In this document: piece after piece, positions 55,710-64,000 of the stretch
Position numbering within the stretch: the first letter of the stretch is position 1
How the letters are laid out: each line of letters begins with the position of its first letter
Source of the DNA: Thiocapsa sp.
Lineage (GTDB): Bacteria; Pseudomonadota; Gammaproteobacteria; Chromatiales; Chromatiaceae
Reading direction: 5' to 3'
Length of the DNA: 64,000 nucleotides
Assembly: GCF_018399035.1 (NCBI RefSeq)
Contig: NZ_CP073760.1
Span: 3,848,001-3,912,000 of the forward strand
The notes under the pieces: model-generated
The model's input: only the letters and a program-made list of their open reading frames with translations
Databases searched by the model: none
What the model was told of the DNA's origin: nothing
Program-made: the position numbers and the translations under genes

Positions 55710-57433
55710 GAGCTGTCGATGCCGGTCGGCGGCGCGGCGGGTCGGCACAGTTCGGCACGACGCGCGGCATCCATCGACCAAGGCAGGAACTCCGCCAGCA
55801 CGCTCGGAGCTTGTCCGCCGGCCTCGGCGCAGGCGTTGAGATAAGCGGTCAGCCAGGCACGCGGATTAATCCCCCACAGCGCCAGGGTCTGCAGGATGGA
55901 GAACAGCGTCGCGGCGAGCTGCGCGCTCCACAGGCTACCCGAACCGTAATAATTCTTGCGCCCGATGACCGGCGTGCGGATCGTCTCCTCGGCACGGTTA
56001 TTATCCATCGGCACCTCGGGATGCGCGACAAAGACCGTCAGCCCCGACCAATGGTGAAGCAGACTGGTGAGCACCCGCTTGCATCTGGCGCGGGCGACCT
56101 TCGGCAGGGTCGCGTCGGTGTCGTCCTGCGCCAACAGCCGTTCGGCCTCGGCGTGCAGGTCCGCCAGCGCCGCCTGCAAGGCCGCCTGCGCGTGCTCGAA
56201 CGCCGCGCCTTGCTGCGCCAAGGGGCGATCGGGATCCCAGTGCGCCAGACGCTGTTGGTTGAGATGGTAGAGCATGCCGATACGCGCTTTGAAGTCCAGC
56301 GCCCAAGGTTCCAACGCGGGCAGCGCGCGCCCCGCCTCCAGGAAGTCGCGGCGCACGTGCGCCCAGCAGAACGCCAGCAAGATGTTCTCGGCCAGGCGCG
56401 CGAGCTTTTTGTAGGCGCTGTAGCGATCGCAGACGATGATGGCGCGCTCGCCCTGCAAGCCGGCGAAATGCGCGCCGGGCACCGCCGCGCTGCGGCTCGG
56501 ATCGATGCAGTAGAACACCACCGAGGCCGAGCGCGTCAGCCACAGATACCAACGCGTTCCGACCTTGCCCTCCAGATCGACGAAGACCTCCCAGCGGGTC
56601 TCGTCATTGTTGAATAGCGTCTCGCTCATCTGCTTGCAGTACAGCGCCTCGAGCACCGGCTCGAACAACCCGGTGAGACGCTGCAGGCCACCGGCGAGCG
56701 TGCCGGGGGAGACCGGCAAGCCTTGATCGGCGAGGTCTTGGAGCAACCGGTTGCTCGGTTGGCCGTAGCGATATTTGCCCAGCAGCATCTCGACCCAAAA
56801 GCTCACGCCGAAGGGGCTGCGTGCGATCAGGCGCGCCGGCGGCGGTGCGCTGATCACGGCCGGGGTGTTCTCACAGCAACAACCGGGATCGCGGGTGTAG
56901 GCACACCGGGTGATGCGCCGCGTATAGGCGCGCACCTGCTCCTCGATCACCGTGCTTTGCTCGTCCAGCGCCGGCGTGCGCCGATAGGGCAAACCGCAGT
57001 GCGGACACGCGCTCTGCCCATCGGCCGGAGCATGCTGTTCGGCGACCACGGGCAGCGTCGGGCGTGGGGTCCGGCCATGCCCCGCACAGCCCGGCTGCTG
57101 GCCGCGCTTGCGCTGGGGCGCGTCGTCGCCGTCGCCCCGCTCCTTCTCCGAGGGCAGCGGACCGTGCTTCTCGCTCTTCTTGCCGAACAGCCGCTGCCTC
57201 AGGTCTTTGATGGTGGCCTCTTTGCGCGCCACCTCCTGCGTCAACGCCTCGACCTGGGCTTTCGCGCGGGCATGCTGCGCTTCCCAGTAGTTGGCCCGCG
57301 CACGCAGGTCAATGTGCTCCTGTTTGCTGATCGTGACCCATTCCCGAGCGAAACGCGACCCCTTGCCGCCAGCCGTGCCGAGGCATGGATGCGGTCGCTC
57401 CGCAGATGGATCGAGACGTGTCGTGCCTTCCAT
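55706..57433 (-). CDS. tnpC: IS66-family transposase TnpC
   Basis: A 575-residue transposase. An N-terminal coiled coil (RANYWEAQHARAKAQVEAL), a zinc finger (ACPHCGLPYR), and the DDE core NDETRWEVFVD, IIVCDRYSAYKKL and VPMDNNRAEETIR are all intact, followed by the IS66 C-terminal domain. It appears functional. The start at 57433 is the furthest upstream; a later GTG before TISKQEH is possible. Confidence 0.92.
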   Translation of the reverse strand: MEGTTRLDPSAERPHPCLGTAGGKGSRFAREWVTISKQEHIDLRARANYWEAQHARAKAQVEALTQEVARKEATIKDLRQRLFGKKSEKHGPLPSEKERGDGDDAPQRKRGQQPGCAGHGRTPRPTLPVVAEQHAPADGQSACPHCGLPYRRTPALDEQSTVIEEQVRAYTRRITRCAYTRDPGCCCENTPAVISAPPPARLIARSPFGVSFWVEMLLGKYRYGQPSNRLLQDLADQGLPVSPGTLAGGLQRLTGLFEPVLEALYCKQMSETLFNNDETRWEVFVDLEGKVGTRWYLWLTRSASVVFYCIDPSRSAAVPGAHFAGLQGERAIIVCDRYSAYKKLARLAENILLAFCWAHVRRDFLEAGRALPALEPWALDFKARIGMLYHLNQQRLAHWDPDRPLAQQGAAFEHAQAALQAALADLHAEAERLLAQDDTDATLPKVARARCKRVLTSLLHHWSGLTVFVAHPEVPMDNNRAEETIRTPVIGRKNYYGSGSLWSAQLAATLFSILQTLALWGINPRAWLTAYLNACAEAGGQAPSVLAEFLPWSMDAARRAELCRPAAPPTGIDSS

Positions 57434-57659
57434 GGCACACGTTGTACGTGATTTCTACGTCTGTGTCCCGTACTTTCTCTGCGTCCCGGAAGGCGTGACC
57501 GAATGTTTACTTCGCTACTTCCAAGACACGGATACGCTCTACATCGAACTGCGCCCCGCACCGGTATCGGAAACCCGCGACCTCGACGAGAACACGGTGA
57601 TCGACCTGGACGACCGGGGCACGATTTGCGCGATCACCATTGAGCACGCCTCCGAATGA

Positions 57660-57887
57660 AAGCAATCCGCCAAGTTCACGACGCAGTGTGCAGAAGCTGG
57701 GGTACCGAAAGACCGCGCCCGCCTTGGCGAGCCGGGGCTCAGCAACCAGGAGATCCGACAGATCACCCACCACCACAGACATCAGGTGGTGCGCCTGATT
57801 CTGGAACTGCGGGCCGAGAACCCGGACATCCGGCTCGAGGGTGCGGGGCGCTCGGCTCACTACAGCGTGGAATGCGCGCGGAAATGA
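57660..57887 (+). pseudogene. C-terminal fragment of an AlbA_2-type DNA-binding protein
   Basis: An open stretch without a start, reading GLSNQEIRQITHHHRHQVVR and then LILELRAENPDIRLEGAGR and ending in TGA. This is the winged-helix tail typical of AlbA_2/divergent-AAA regulators. It directly follows the DUF2283 stop, so its N-terminal part is lost. Confidence 0.5.
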
Positions 57888-57942
57888 GCGGCGCGCATTT
57901 ACCGAGAAGAATTGCGCGCAGAAACGCGCGCGCGCATTTCTA
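57871..57942. repeat. GCGCGC-rich palindromes before the methylase gene
   Basis: AATGCGCGC and GCGCGCATT (57871-57899) form a perfect 9-bp stem; about 20 bp on, TTGCGCGC and GCGCGCGCATT form another. The first stem covers the preceding stop codon, and the array ends about 40 bp before the methylase ATG. It might be a terminator-operator region. Confidence 0.5.
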
Positions 57943-57982
57943 AGGCCATTCAACTGCGACGAGACCCGGACTGAAGGATTCC

Positions 57983-58218
57983 ATGACCACCCGCCTGATC
58001 GAGACCTGGTTGCCCATCGCAGCCCTTGGCGAAGAGAGTGTCCGCGAGCGTCGGTCCATGACCGCACTGCCGCCGACCTACTACCTGCACGTCTGGTGGG
58101 CGCGCCGCCCCCTCGTCGCCTCGCGTGCGGCCATCTTGGCTGCGCTTCTGCCGGCGGATGCGGATCGGGAGCGGTTCATGCATGTGCTTGGAATTCATGG
58201 GGATCCAGTCAAGACAAA
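57983..58218 (+). pseudogene. DUF1156 DNA methylase, N-terminal part
   Basis: The DUF1156 domain is clear: RLIETWLPIAALGEESVRER, then LHVWWARRPLVASRAAILAA. AAGGA precedes the ATG. The frame is cut at VKTK by the ISL3 element with target duplication AAGACAAA. It joins in frame to the part at 59699. Confidence 0.9.
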
Positions 58219-59690
58219 GGCTCTCCCGGATTTCAGGGGGACGCATGAGTTATTTTAAAACAGGCACTTATGCCGCATTTCGCCGTACACGAGAAACCCC
58301 GAAAATGGCTGAGCGCTCGACCTGGCAAGCGCTTGTTTTATCAACGAACGGTTCCGAACTTGGCGTATCCATTGAGATCCAGGTACACCCTCTGGTAGAA
58401 GTGTTTGAGGCTCGTCATTCCATAGCAGCGGCGCTTGATGACTTTGAGCTTATTGTTGAGCCCTTCCACAAAGCCACTGGTCCGGCGGCCGACGAAATAA
58501 TTCGTGATCTCCTCGAAGCGGGTCTCGAGCGTGCCGAGGAAACGATCGAAACACGTGAGCTTGCGGTTGGTGACGCGGCGCATCCAACCGCGCAGTTTAC
58601 GTTTGCTTTGACCTTTCGACAGGCGACTGTCGTAGATGGCGGTGAGCGCCTCGCAGGCTTCGTACGCTTCTTTGAGTTTCGGGGAGTGGGCGAAGAGGCG
58701 ATTGAGGAGGCGACGCTCATCGGCATTCAGGTCGGCGCGACGATGCCGCAGGACCCAATGCGCGTTCTTGAGCTCATCAATGGACGCTTTGGAGAGCGTG
58801 CGACGCAGCCGCTTGAACTCGCGCTTGCGCAGGGTTTCGAGTCCCTCGCGATACAAGCGAGCGACATGAAAGCGGTCCGCGCAGATGAGGACGCGTTTGC
58901 CGAACACGGCCTTCGCGGCCCCGATGAAGCCTTGGTAAAGGTCCGAGCAGACAACCTCGACCGTGCGCCGTAAGCGCTTGGGAATGCTTCGAAAAACGCC
59001 TCCACGACGGCCTTGGTCCGTGCCGGGAGCAGGGCGATGACGCGGAGCCGATCATTCACGTAGGCACTGATCACGACGACAAAATCGCGATGGCCCTTCT
59101 TCAACGCAATCTCGTCGATGCCGATGACCTCCAGCGTCTCGATCCCGTTCCAATCGACCTCGGGCTCGATGCGGCGATCCAGAATGCCCTGCAGCGCATC
59201 GACACCGACGGCATGCTTGAGACTCACATCCTCGAGCGTACTGTTGATCAACTCGAGCAGCATTTGCTGCTCGAAGGCCTTCGTAACCGAGGCGCGTGGC
59301 GAATACCACGACAGCATCTGACTCGTCGTCGGCCGCCCTCGCAGGAGTGGCACTGATAGCGTTTGGGTCGCAAAACAAGGACGGTGTGGTAGTCGAACAC
59401 CGGTAAGTGCCGCAGCTTGATCTCTTGCCCAAGCCCGTAGCCATGGTCGATCGGCTTGCCGCAACGGTGACAGTGCGTTCCCTCCAAGGTGCTGTGGACA
59501 TGGATCTGGAGCGTTCTGCGCACGCCGAGCACAACGCGATCAATGGCGAGATCAGGCAGGTTCAGCAGGGTCTGAAGGGTATCGGTGTCAAACATCATTA
59601 TAGGCCGCGTCCGAATGGGGTTCTGCCCGCAGGCAAGGTTCAGGTTGTTGATTTATAAGATATCATAACCCCATGAGATCCTGGAGAGCC
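58219..59690. mobile_element. ISL3-family insertion sequence
   Basis: A 1472-bp element with ends GGCTCTCCCGGATTTCAGGG and, from the other side, GGCTCTCCAGGATCTCATGG. It is flanked by AAGACAAA (58211-58218, 59691-59698). The 8-bp duplication and GGCTCT start are typical of ISL3. It interrupts the DUF1156 methylase. Confidence 0.93.
58341..59598 (-). pseudogene. ISL3 transposase broken by two frameshifts
   Basis: Three successive frames are needed. The N-terminal zinc-finger part (HCHRCGKPIDHGYG, LRPKRYQCHSCEGG) spans 59598 to about 59335. The middle part (IGIDEIALKKGHRDFVVVIS, first catalytic Asp) spans about 59335-58975. The C-terminal part (VLICADRFHVARLYREGLE; SGFVEGLNNKLKVIKRRCYG) ends at 58341. 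The element is therefore probably unable to move by itself. Confidence 0.85.
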
Positions 59691-62404
59691 AAGACAAAGC
59701 GTCTTCTCTCGGCGGCCAACAAGACCGGAGAACATCTTGGCGCTGACCCCTACGGTTACCCACGGGCCTTCCAACACGCGCCAAGCCGAAGCGATCTCGA
59801 CTGGTTAGCCTACGAGGGGCGCCGCGTCGGGATCGATGCACCACAGGTTCTGGATCCAACTGCCGGCGGAGGAAGCATACCCTTTGAGGCGGGGCGACTT
59901 GGTCTGTCGACTTACGCGAACGATCTCAACCCGGTTGCTGCGCTGATTTTGAAAGCGACTCTCGAATCGCCAGGGCGCTTCGGGCTCGAGGTACTCCGCG
60001 AGTTCGATCGCATCAGTCGAGAGTTCATCCGGCAGGCTGAGCCCAAGCTCCAGGGAGTCTTCCCAGCTGAACCTGAGGACACAACCATCCTTGGTTACCT
60101 CTGGGCTCGCACCATCACCTGCCCTTACTGCGACGGATTGATTCCGCTGTCTCCAAACTGGCGCTTGGCCCCCGACGGGACAGGAGTCCGTCTTTTACCC
60201 CACACACAGAGCGATATCCGTCGCTGCGAGTTCGAGATCGTGGCACGCGCCAAGGAGCAATCCGCAGGCACGGTGACCGGCGGCGACGCCCGCTGCCCCT
60301 ATCCCGACTGTGGTCGGGTCGTCGATGGCGACGAGGTCAAGCGCCAGGCGCAGGCGGGCAAGATGGGACAGCAACTCTATGCGGTGGTCTATAAGCGGCG
60401 CACTTGGACAACCACGAAGACCGGAAAGAAGCGGGAGAAATGGATCCGCGGATACCGCGCACCGCGGCCCGAAGACGATGTGTCCGACCTGATCGCCGAG
60501 CGCCTGGCCGAAAAGTTGCCGGAGTGGGAGGCGCTGGACCTGGTGCCAACGGAGGCGGTGCCTCCCGGCAACAAAACGGAGGAGCCGCGCAGGTACGGAA
60601 TGGCATCCTGGCGCGATCTTTTCTCGGCACGGCAACTCTACTGCCACGCTACGAGCGTCGAGGTTTTTCGTGCGCTGCTGGAGTTGGAAGAAACGAAGGG
60701 TTCGCTCCCGGACACGACCAAAGCTGCCTTTGGCTACCTCACGCTGTCTTTGGACAAGCTCCTCAATTACAACTCCCGCATGTCCGTTTGGATGTCGACG
60801 CGGGAGGTCGTAGCCAACACCTTCAACCGACACGATTTCGCGTTCGCGTGGTCCCATGCGGAAATGGCCCCCTTGATCGTCGGCCTCGGCTACGACTGGG
60901 CCATCGAGCAAACCGCCAAGTGCATCGGCGAGCTTGTCGACCTGGTCCGTCCCGACATCGATGTCAAGGCCGCCAAGAAGCAAACGCGCCATGCGGATCT
61001 ATTCGCCGCGCCGCCTTTCACCCCGCCCCCGGTCACCATCACCTGCAAGTCCGGCGACAGCCTGGACCATCTGGCCGATGGCGCAGTGGACCTGATCGTG
61101 ATGGACCCGCCCTACTACGACAACGTCATGTACGCGGAGCTGTCGGATTTCTTCTAGGTCTGGCTCAAGCGCACCGCGGGCTATGTCTACCCGGAGCTGT
61201 TCCGCCGCGCGCTGACGGACAAGGAGCACGAGGCGGTCGCCAACCCGGCCAAGTTCCGCGGCGAGAAAGGCGCTAAATCCCTCGCGAACCAGGACTATCG
61301 GGAGCGGATGGCCGCCATCTTCACCGAATGCCGGCGCGTCCTGGAACCGGACGGCATCATGACGCTGATGTTCACCCACAAGGCCACGGGTGCCTGGGAT
61401 GCCTTGACCAAGGGTCTGATGGAGGCCGGATTCGTGATTACCGCAAGCTGGCCGATCAACACGGAGGCCGAGGGCTCACTGCACATCAAGGATAAGTCCG
61501 CCGCCAACAGCACCATCTTCCTGATCTGCCGACCCCGCACCGAACGTGTCGAGGGCGACGACGCGCTCTACTGGGAGGATCTGGAGCCCAAAGTCCGGGC
61601 TGCCGTGCGCTCGCGCATCAAGGACTTCCAGGATGCCGGCATGCGCGGGGTCGACCTCTATCTCTCCTGCTTCGGGCCGGCCCTGGAGGAATTCTCCCGT
61701 CACTGGCCGGTGCGTCGCGGTACCCCCGCCCGGTCCCCGAGGCGAAACGCCGTCAACGCCAGGCGGAGCTGTTCGAGGATGACTGGGATCCCTATCTGGC
61801 CACGCCGGAGGATGCGCTGGACGCCGCCCGCCGAGAAGTGAAGCGCTGGCGCATGGAATCGCTCACCCACATGCAGCGCCAGGTGGAGCTCGACCCTCTG
61901 ACCGAGTGGTTCGTGCTCGCCTGGGACGCCTTTCAAGCCCCCCAGTTTCCCTACGACGAAGGTCTGCGCCTCGCCCGAGTCGTCGGCCTGGACATGGACC
62001 GGGATGTCATCGGACGCGTCGCGGAAAAGAAGACCAGCAACGTCATCTTGTGGGACAGCGCCATGCGCGCCGCCAAAGGCGCACTCGGACCACCCGACGG
62101 CTCGCGCGGCTGGATCGACGCCATCCACCACGCCGCCCATACCGGCCGCACCCGCACACTCCAGGCCGCGCAAGAACTGCTCGAACGCTCGGGCGTCGCC
62201 CAAGAGCCGCTCCTCCTCTCGGCCCTGGAAGCCGTGCTCGAAGTCCTACCCCCGTCCCGAGCCTTCACCGGCTTCGACCCGGCAGACGCCGTGCTCCCAT
62301 CAGCCAGTGACTTCGAGGTGCTTGAGAATCTGCGCCGCCTCGCCTTCGCGGACCGCGTGGATAAACCGACACAGTTGGCGCTTTGGCAGGAGGACAACGC
62401 TTGA
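59691..62404 (+). pseudogene. DUF1156 DNA methylase, main part with amber codon and frameshift
   Basis: It continues from 59699: LSAANKTGEHLGADPYGYPR, AdoMet-binding DPTAGGGSIPFEA, zinc-ribbon cysteines (CPYCDG; CPYPDCG), and the catalytic motif IVMDPPYYDNVMYAELSDFF. TAG at 61155-61157 replaces the expected Tyr before VWLKRTAG. A one-base loss in the C5 run near 61722 shifts the frame; the last part (RREVKRWRMESLTHMQRQVE to LALWQEDNA) ends at 62404. Repaired and without the IS it would be about 980 residues, normal for the family (adenine N6-type methylase). Confidence 0.88.
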
Positions 62405-63083
62405 GCACCCTGACCACCTTCGATACCACTAAGGAATTCCTCTCCGACATGCTCAAACAGTTGGGGGACGGCAAGACCCAGCTCCCGGACTTCCAGCGGG
62501 GGTGGGTCTGGGACGACGACCATATCCGTTCGGTGCTTGCGAGCGTCGCCCGATCCTTCCCCATCGGTGCGGTGATGATGCTCAAGACCGGCGGCGACGT
62601 GCGCTTCCAGCCCAGGCCCGTGCAGGGCGTGACCTTTCCGCCCCAGGGCCGGCCGGAGCCCGAGCGCCTGGTCCTGGATGGCCAGCAGCGGCTGACCTCT
62701 CTCTACCAAGCATTGATGCTGGACGAGGTAGTGGAGACGACCAACGCCAAGAAACAGAAGGTCAATCGGTGGTACTACATCGATATGCGCAAGGCCGTGC
62801 AGTCCCCGGAGGATCTGGAGGAGGCAATCGTCGGTCTGCCGGAGAGCCGCCAACTGCTCAACTTCCGCGGTGAGTTGATCTCCGACTACTCGACCCCCGA
62901 GCGCGAGTACGAGGCTGAGCTTTTTCCCATCCGCAACGTCTTCGAGGACGACGATTGGCGGATGGCCTACTCCGAGTTCTGGGACTTCGACAAGGAGCGG
63001 CAGAAGTTCTACAACGTGTTCGGCAAGCGGGTGCTGAACGCCTTCAAGCAGTATCAGGTCCCGCTGATCGTGCTGCATCAGAC
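62401..63083 (+). pseudogene. DUF262 protein truncated by a transposon
   Basis: It starts at TTG 62401, overlapping the methylase stop as TTGA, with AGGAGG 8 nt upstream. LPDFQRGWVWDDDHIRSVLA and RLVLDGQQRLTSLYQALM are the DUF262 (ParB/GmrSD-N-like) core with its DGQQR motif. After about 227 residues (QVPLIVLHQ) the similarity ends at the transposon edge; the chimeric frame runs on to 63159. The C-terminal nuclease half usual for the family (DUF1524) is missing. Confidence 0.85.
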
Positions 63084-63318
63084 TGTTGTTGCTCACTTAG
63101 TTTCACCGCCCAATTCCCGAATTATTTCGCGCGGAATGCTCGCGGTTTTCCCGCACTGATCACCCCGGTGGTGCAGTGTCGGCAGGTGGAGGAGTGCGAG
63201 GAGCCCGAGGAGCGCGAAGGCGACGTGTGGAGTGCGTCGCGGCGGTGATCGACGCGCCCGGGTCGGGCGCCTGTGGGGAGGGTGCCCGGCGGGTGGCGAC
63301 CCGCCGGGCGCGGGTCGG

Positions 63319-63558
63319 TCAGAAGGGCAACGGATCGTCGAAGTCGGTGCCGAAGAGGTCCAGTTGGGTGACGGCGTCGGGCGGCGGGTCCGGGTCCGGA
63401 TCGGTGTCCTCGCCGTCGAGCCACTGCTGCACGGCCGCTCCGTAGCGCGCCTGGATCTGCACGAGCAGTTCATCCAAACAATCCTGGACGGCCCAGGCCT
63501 GCTCGGGCGTCCAGTCCTCGGGCAGGAGGATGGTGAAGGGTTCGGGAAGCCGACTCAT
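63319..63558 (-). CDS. Small acidic transposon protein
   Basis: A 79-residue protein with a helical first half (WTPEQAWAVQDCLDELLVQI) and an Asp/Pro-rich tail (DGEDTDPDPDPPPDAV). Its start overlaps the upstream ATPase stop as ATGA. No known function; such small genes often accompany transposon ATPases. Confidence 0.6.
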   Translation of the reverse strand: MSRLPEPFTILLPEDWTPEQAWAVQDCLDELLVQIQARYGAAVQQWLDGEDTDPDPDPPPDAVTQLDLFGTDFDDPLPF

Positions 63559-64000
63559 GGGGCGACCTCCTCGCGGGCAGTCTGCACGTGCTCGGCGGTG
63601 ACCTGACGGGCCTGCTCCAGGGCGGCGCCGGTCAGCGCGTAGTGGGCCAGACGATTGACCTTGCGGGGCATGCCGCGGGTGGCCTGGAACAACGCCTCCA
63701 CGGCGGGCGGTTCGAACAGCGGCAGCTCGCAGCCGGCCAGGCGCAGACGATGGGTCAGATAGGCCGGCAACTCCTCGCGGGTCAGCCCGGTCACGTGATG
63801 ACGTACCACGATGCGCTGGGCGAGCGACTCGTGCACCGCCATGCTCAGACGGCGGCGCAGCTCCGTGAGCCCGACCAACAGCAGACAGAGGCGATTCTCC
63901 GAATCCATTTGGTAGTTGGTGAGCAGGCGCAGATCCTCGAGCACCTCGTTGCGCAGATGATGGGCCTCGTCGACGATCAGGACGGGGCGTTGCTTGGCCT
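63555..64000 (-). CDS. ExeA/TniB-like AAA ATPase, 5' end outside the window
   Basis: At least 148 residues of an AAA+ ATPase. Walker B is VLIVDEAHHL at the window edge, sensor 1 is LCLLLVGLTELRRRL, and the lid has ATRGMPRKVNRLAHYAL. Such ATPases choose targets for DDE transposases. It resembles the ATPase at 127-1041 in layout but is distinct in context. Confidence 0.82.
   Translation of the reverse strand, partial: AKQRPVLIVDEAHHLRNEVLEDLRLLTNYQMDSENRLCLLLVGLTELRRRLSMAVHESLAQRIVVRHHVTGLTREELPAYLTHRLRLAGCELPLFEPPAVEALFQATRGMPRKVNRLAHYALTGAALEQARQVTAEHVQTAREEVAP

Larger units (their letters stand above)
54820..57510. mobile_element. IS66-family element, ISBst12-like, with DUF4338 passenger
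   Basis: A 2691-bp element. The left end is GTAAATATTCGGTCTACCCC and the right end, read inward, is GTAAACATTCGGTCACGCCT; both begin GTAA as IS66 ends do. It is flanked by TTCGCTAC (54812-54819, 57511-57518), the 8-bp duplication expected. It carries tnpC and a DUF4338 gene but no tnpA/tnpB. Confidence 0.93.
54805..57659 (+). pseudogene. DUF2283 gene split by the IS66 element
   Basis: The 5' part is ATG AAG ATT CGC TAC at 54805-54819; the 3' part resumes at 57519 with FQDTDTLYIELRPAPVSETR and ends at 57659. Removing 54820-57510 and one copy of the 8-bp duplication TTCGCTAC restores a 51-residue DUF2283 protein (MKIRYFQDTDTLYIEL, DDRGTICAITIEHASE). DUF2283 proteins often act as antitoxins. 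Confidence 0.85.
63084..64000. mobile_element. End of an ATPase-carrying transposon (runs off the window)
   Basis: Coding similarity to DUF262 stops at about 63083 and the sequence changes to TGTTGTTGCTCACTTAGTTT, a TGT-type transposon end. From 63084 to 63318 nothing is encoded. Two minus-strand genes follow, an acidic small protein and an ExeA/TniB-like ATPase. The transposase should lie beyond 64000. Confidence 0.65.

Overview
This is a high-GC gammaproteobacterial chromosome segment, most like a purple sulfur bacterium (Chromatiaceae, Thiocapsa-like). The indications are a nif accessory operon with draG, a Shethna-type ferredoxin and a flavodiiron protein, cytochrome c4, hemF and a spoT-rpoZ-gmk block. 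Genus placement is inference. No rRNA, tRNA or CRISPR array was seen.

Region 1 (0.1-16.2 kb) is an exopolysaccharide locus. A minus-strand run reads from a long type IV pilin-like gene (11366) through uridine kinase, GT2, a nucleotidyltransferase-like protein, a Wzx flippase, a hexapeptide acyltransferase, three GT4 glycosyltransferases and a PEGA lipoprotein to an ExeA-like ATPase. Divergent from it lie three genes that all carry sugar-phosphate-transferase-type domains, two of them in unusual fusions. An RsbW-like ATPase closes the locus. Region 2 (16.4-18 kb) is the most unusual stretch. It holds a second pilin gene whose C-terminal part is an AT-richer BspA-type leucine-rich repeat domain. 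Two copies of one 132-bp MITE, each with an 8-bp target duplication, split this gene; removing both restores a single 329-codon frame. The 3' end of the displaced, ancestral pilin C-terminus still lies just downstream.

Region 3 (18.6-32 kb) has a transglutaminase/amidohydrolase pair, an AhpD-like protein, and a minus-strand nif operon (nifB, fdxN, nifO-like, fprA, 2Fe-2S ferredoxin, FeSII-like ferredoxin, nifQ, draG) behind a sigma-54/NifA-type promoter. Then come mtfA, SCO and PCuAC copper chaperones, cytochrome c4 and an endonuclease/exonuclease/phosphatase-fold protein. Region 4 (32-50 kb) is mainly housekeeping: a degenerate GGDEF/EAL response regulator, TPP riboswitch-thiC, typA, a proline iminopeptidase, dtd, a penicillin-acylase-family enzyme, hemF, a DUF2384 protein, spoT, rpoZ and gmk. 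Across regions 2-4 an intergenic repeat family with ends TTAAACCGCG/CGCGGTTTAA recurs at seven sites and often supplies the stop codon of the adjacent gene.

Region 5 (50.3-64 kb) is a decaying defence-type island. It contains a DUF499 ATPase with an apparent internal deletion and a frameshift, a small conserved protein, a UPF0175/DUF3368 toxin-antitoxin pair with a broken partial duplicate, a DUF4258-DUF2283-like pair split by an IS66 element that carries a DUF4338 (DruA-like) passenger, a DUF1156 DNA methylase broken by an ISL3 element, an amber codon and a frameshift, and a DUF262 protein cut by an ATPase-encoding transposon that runs off the window.
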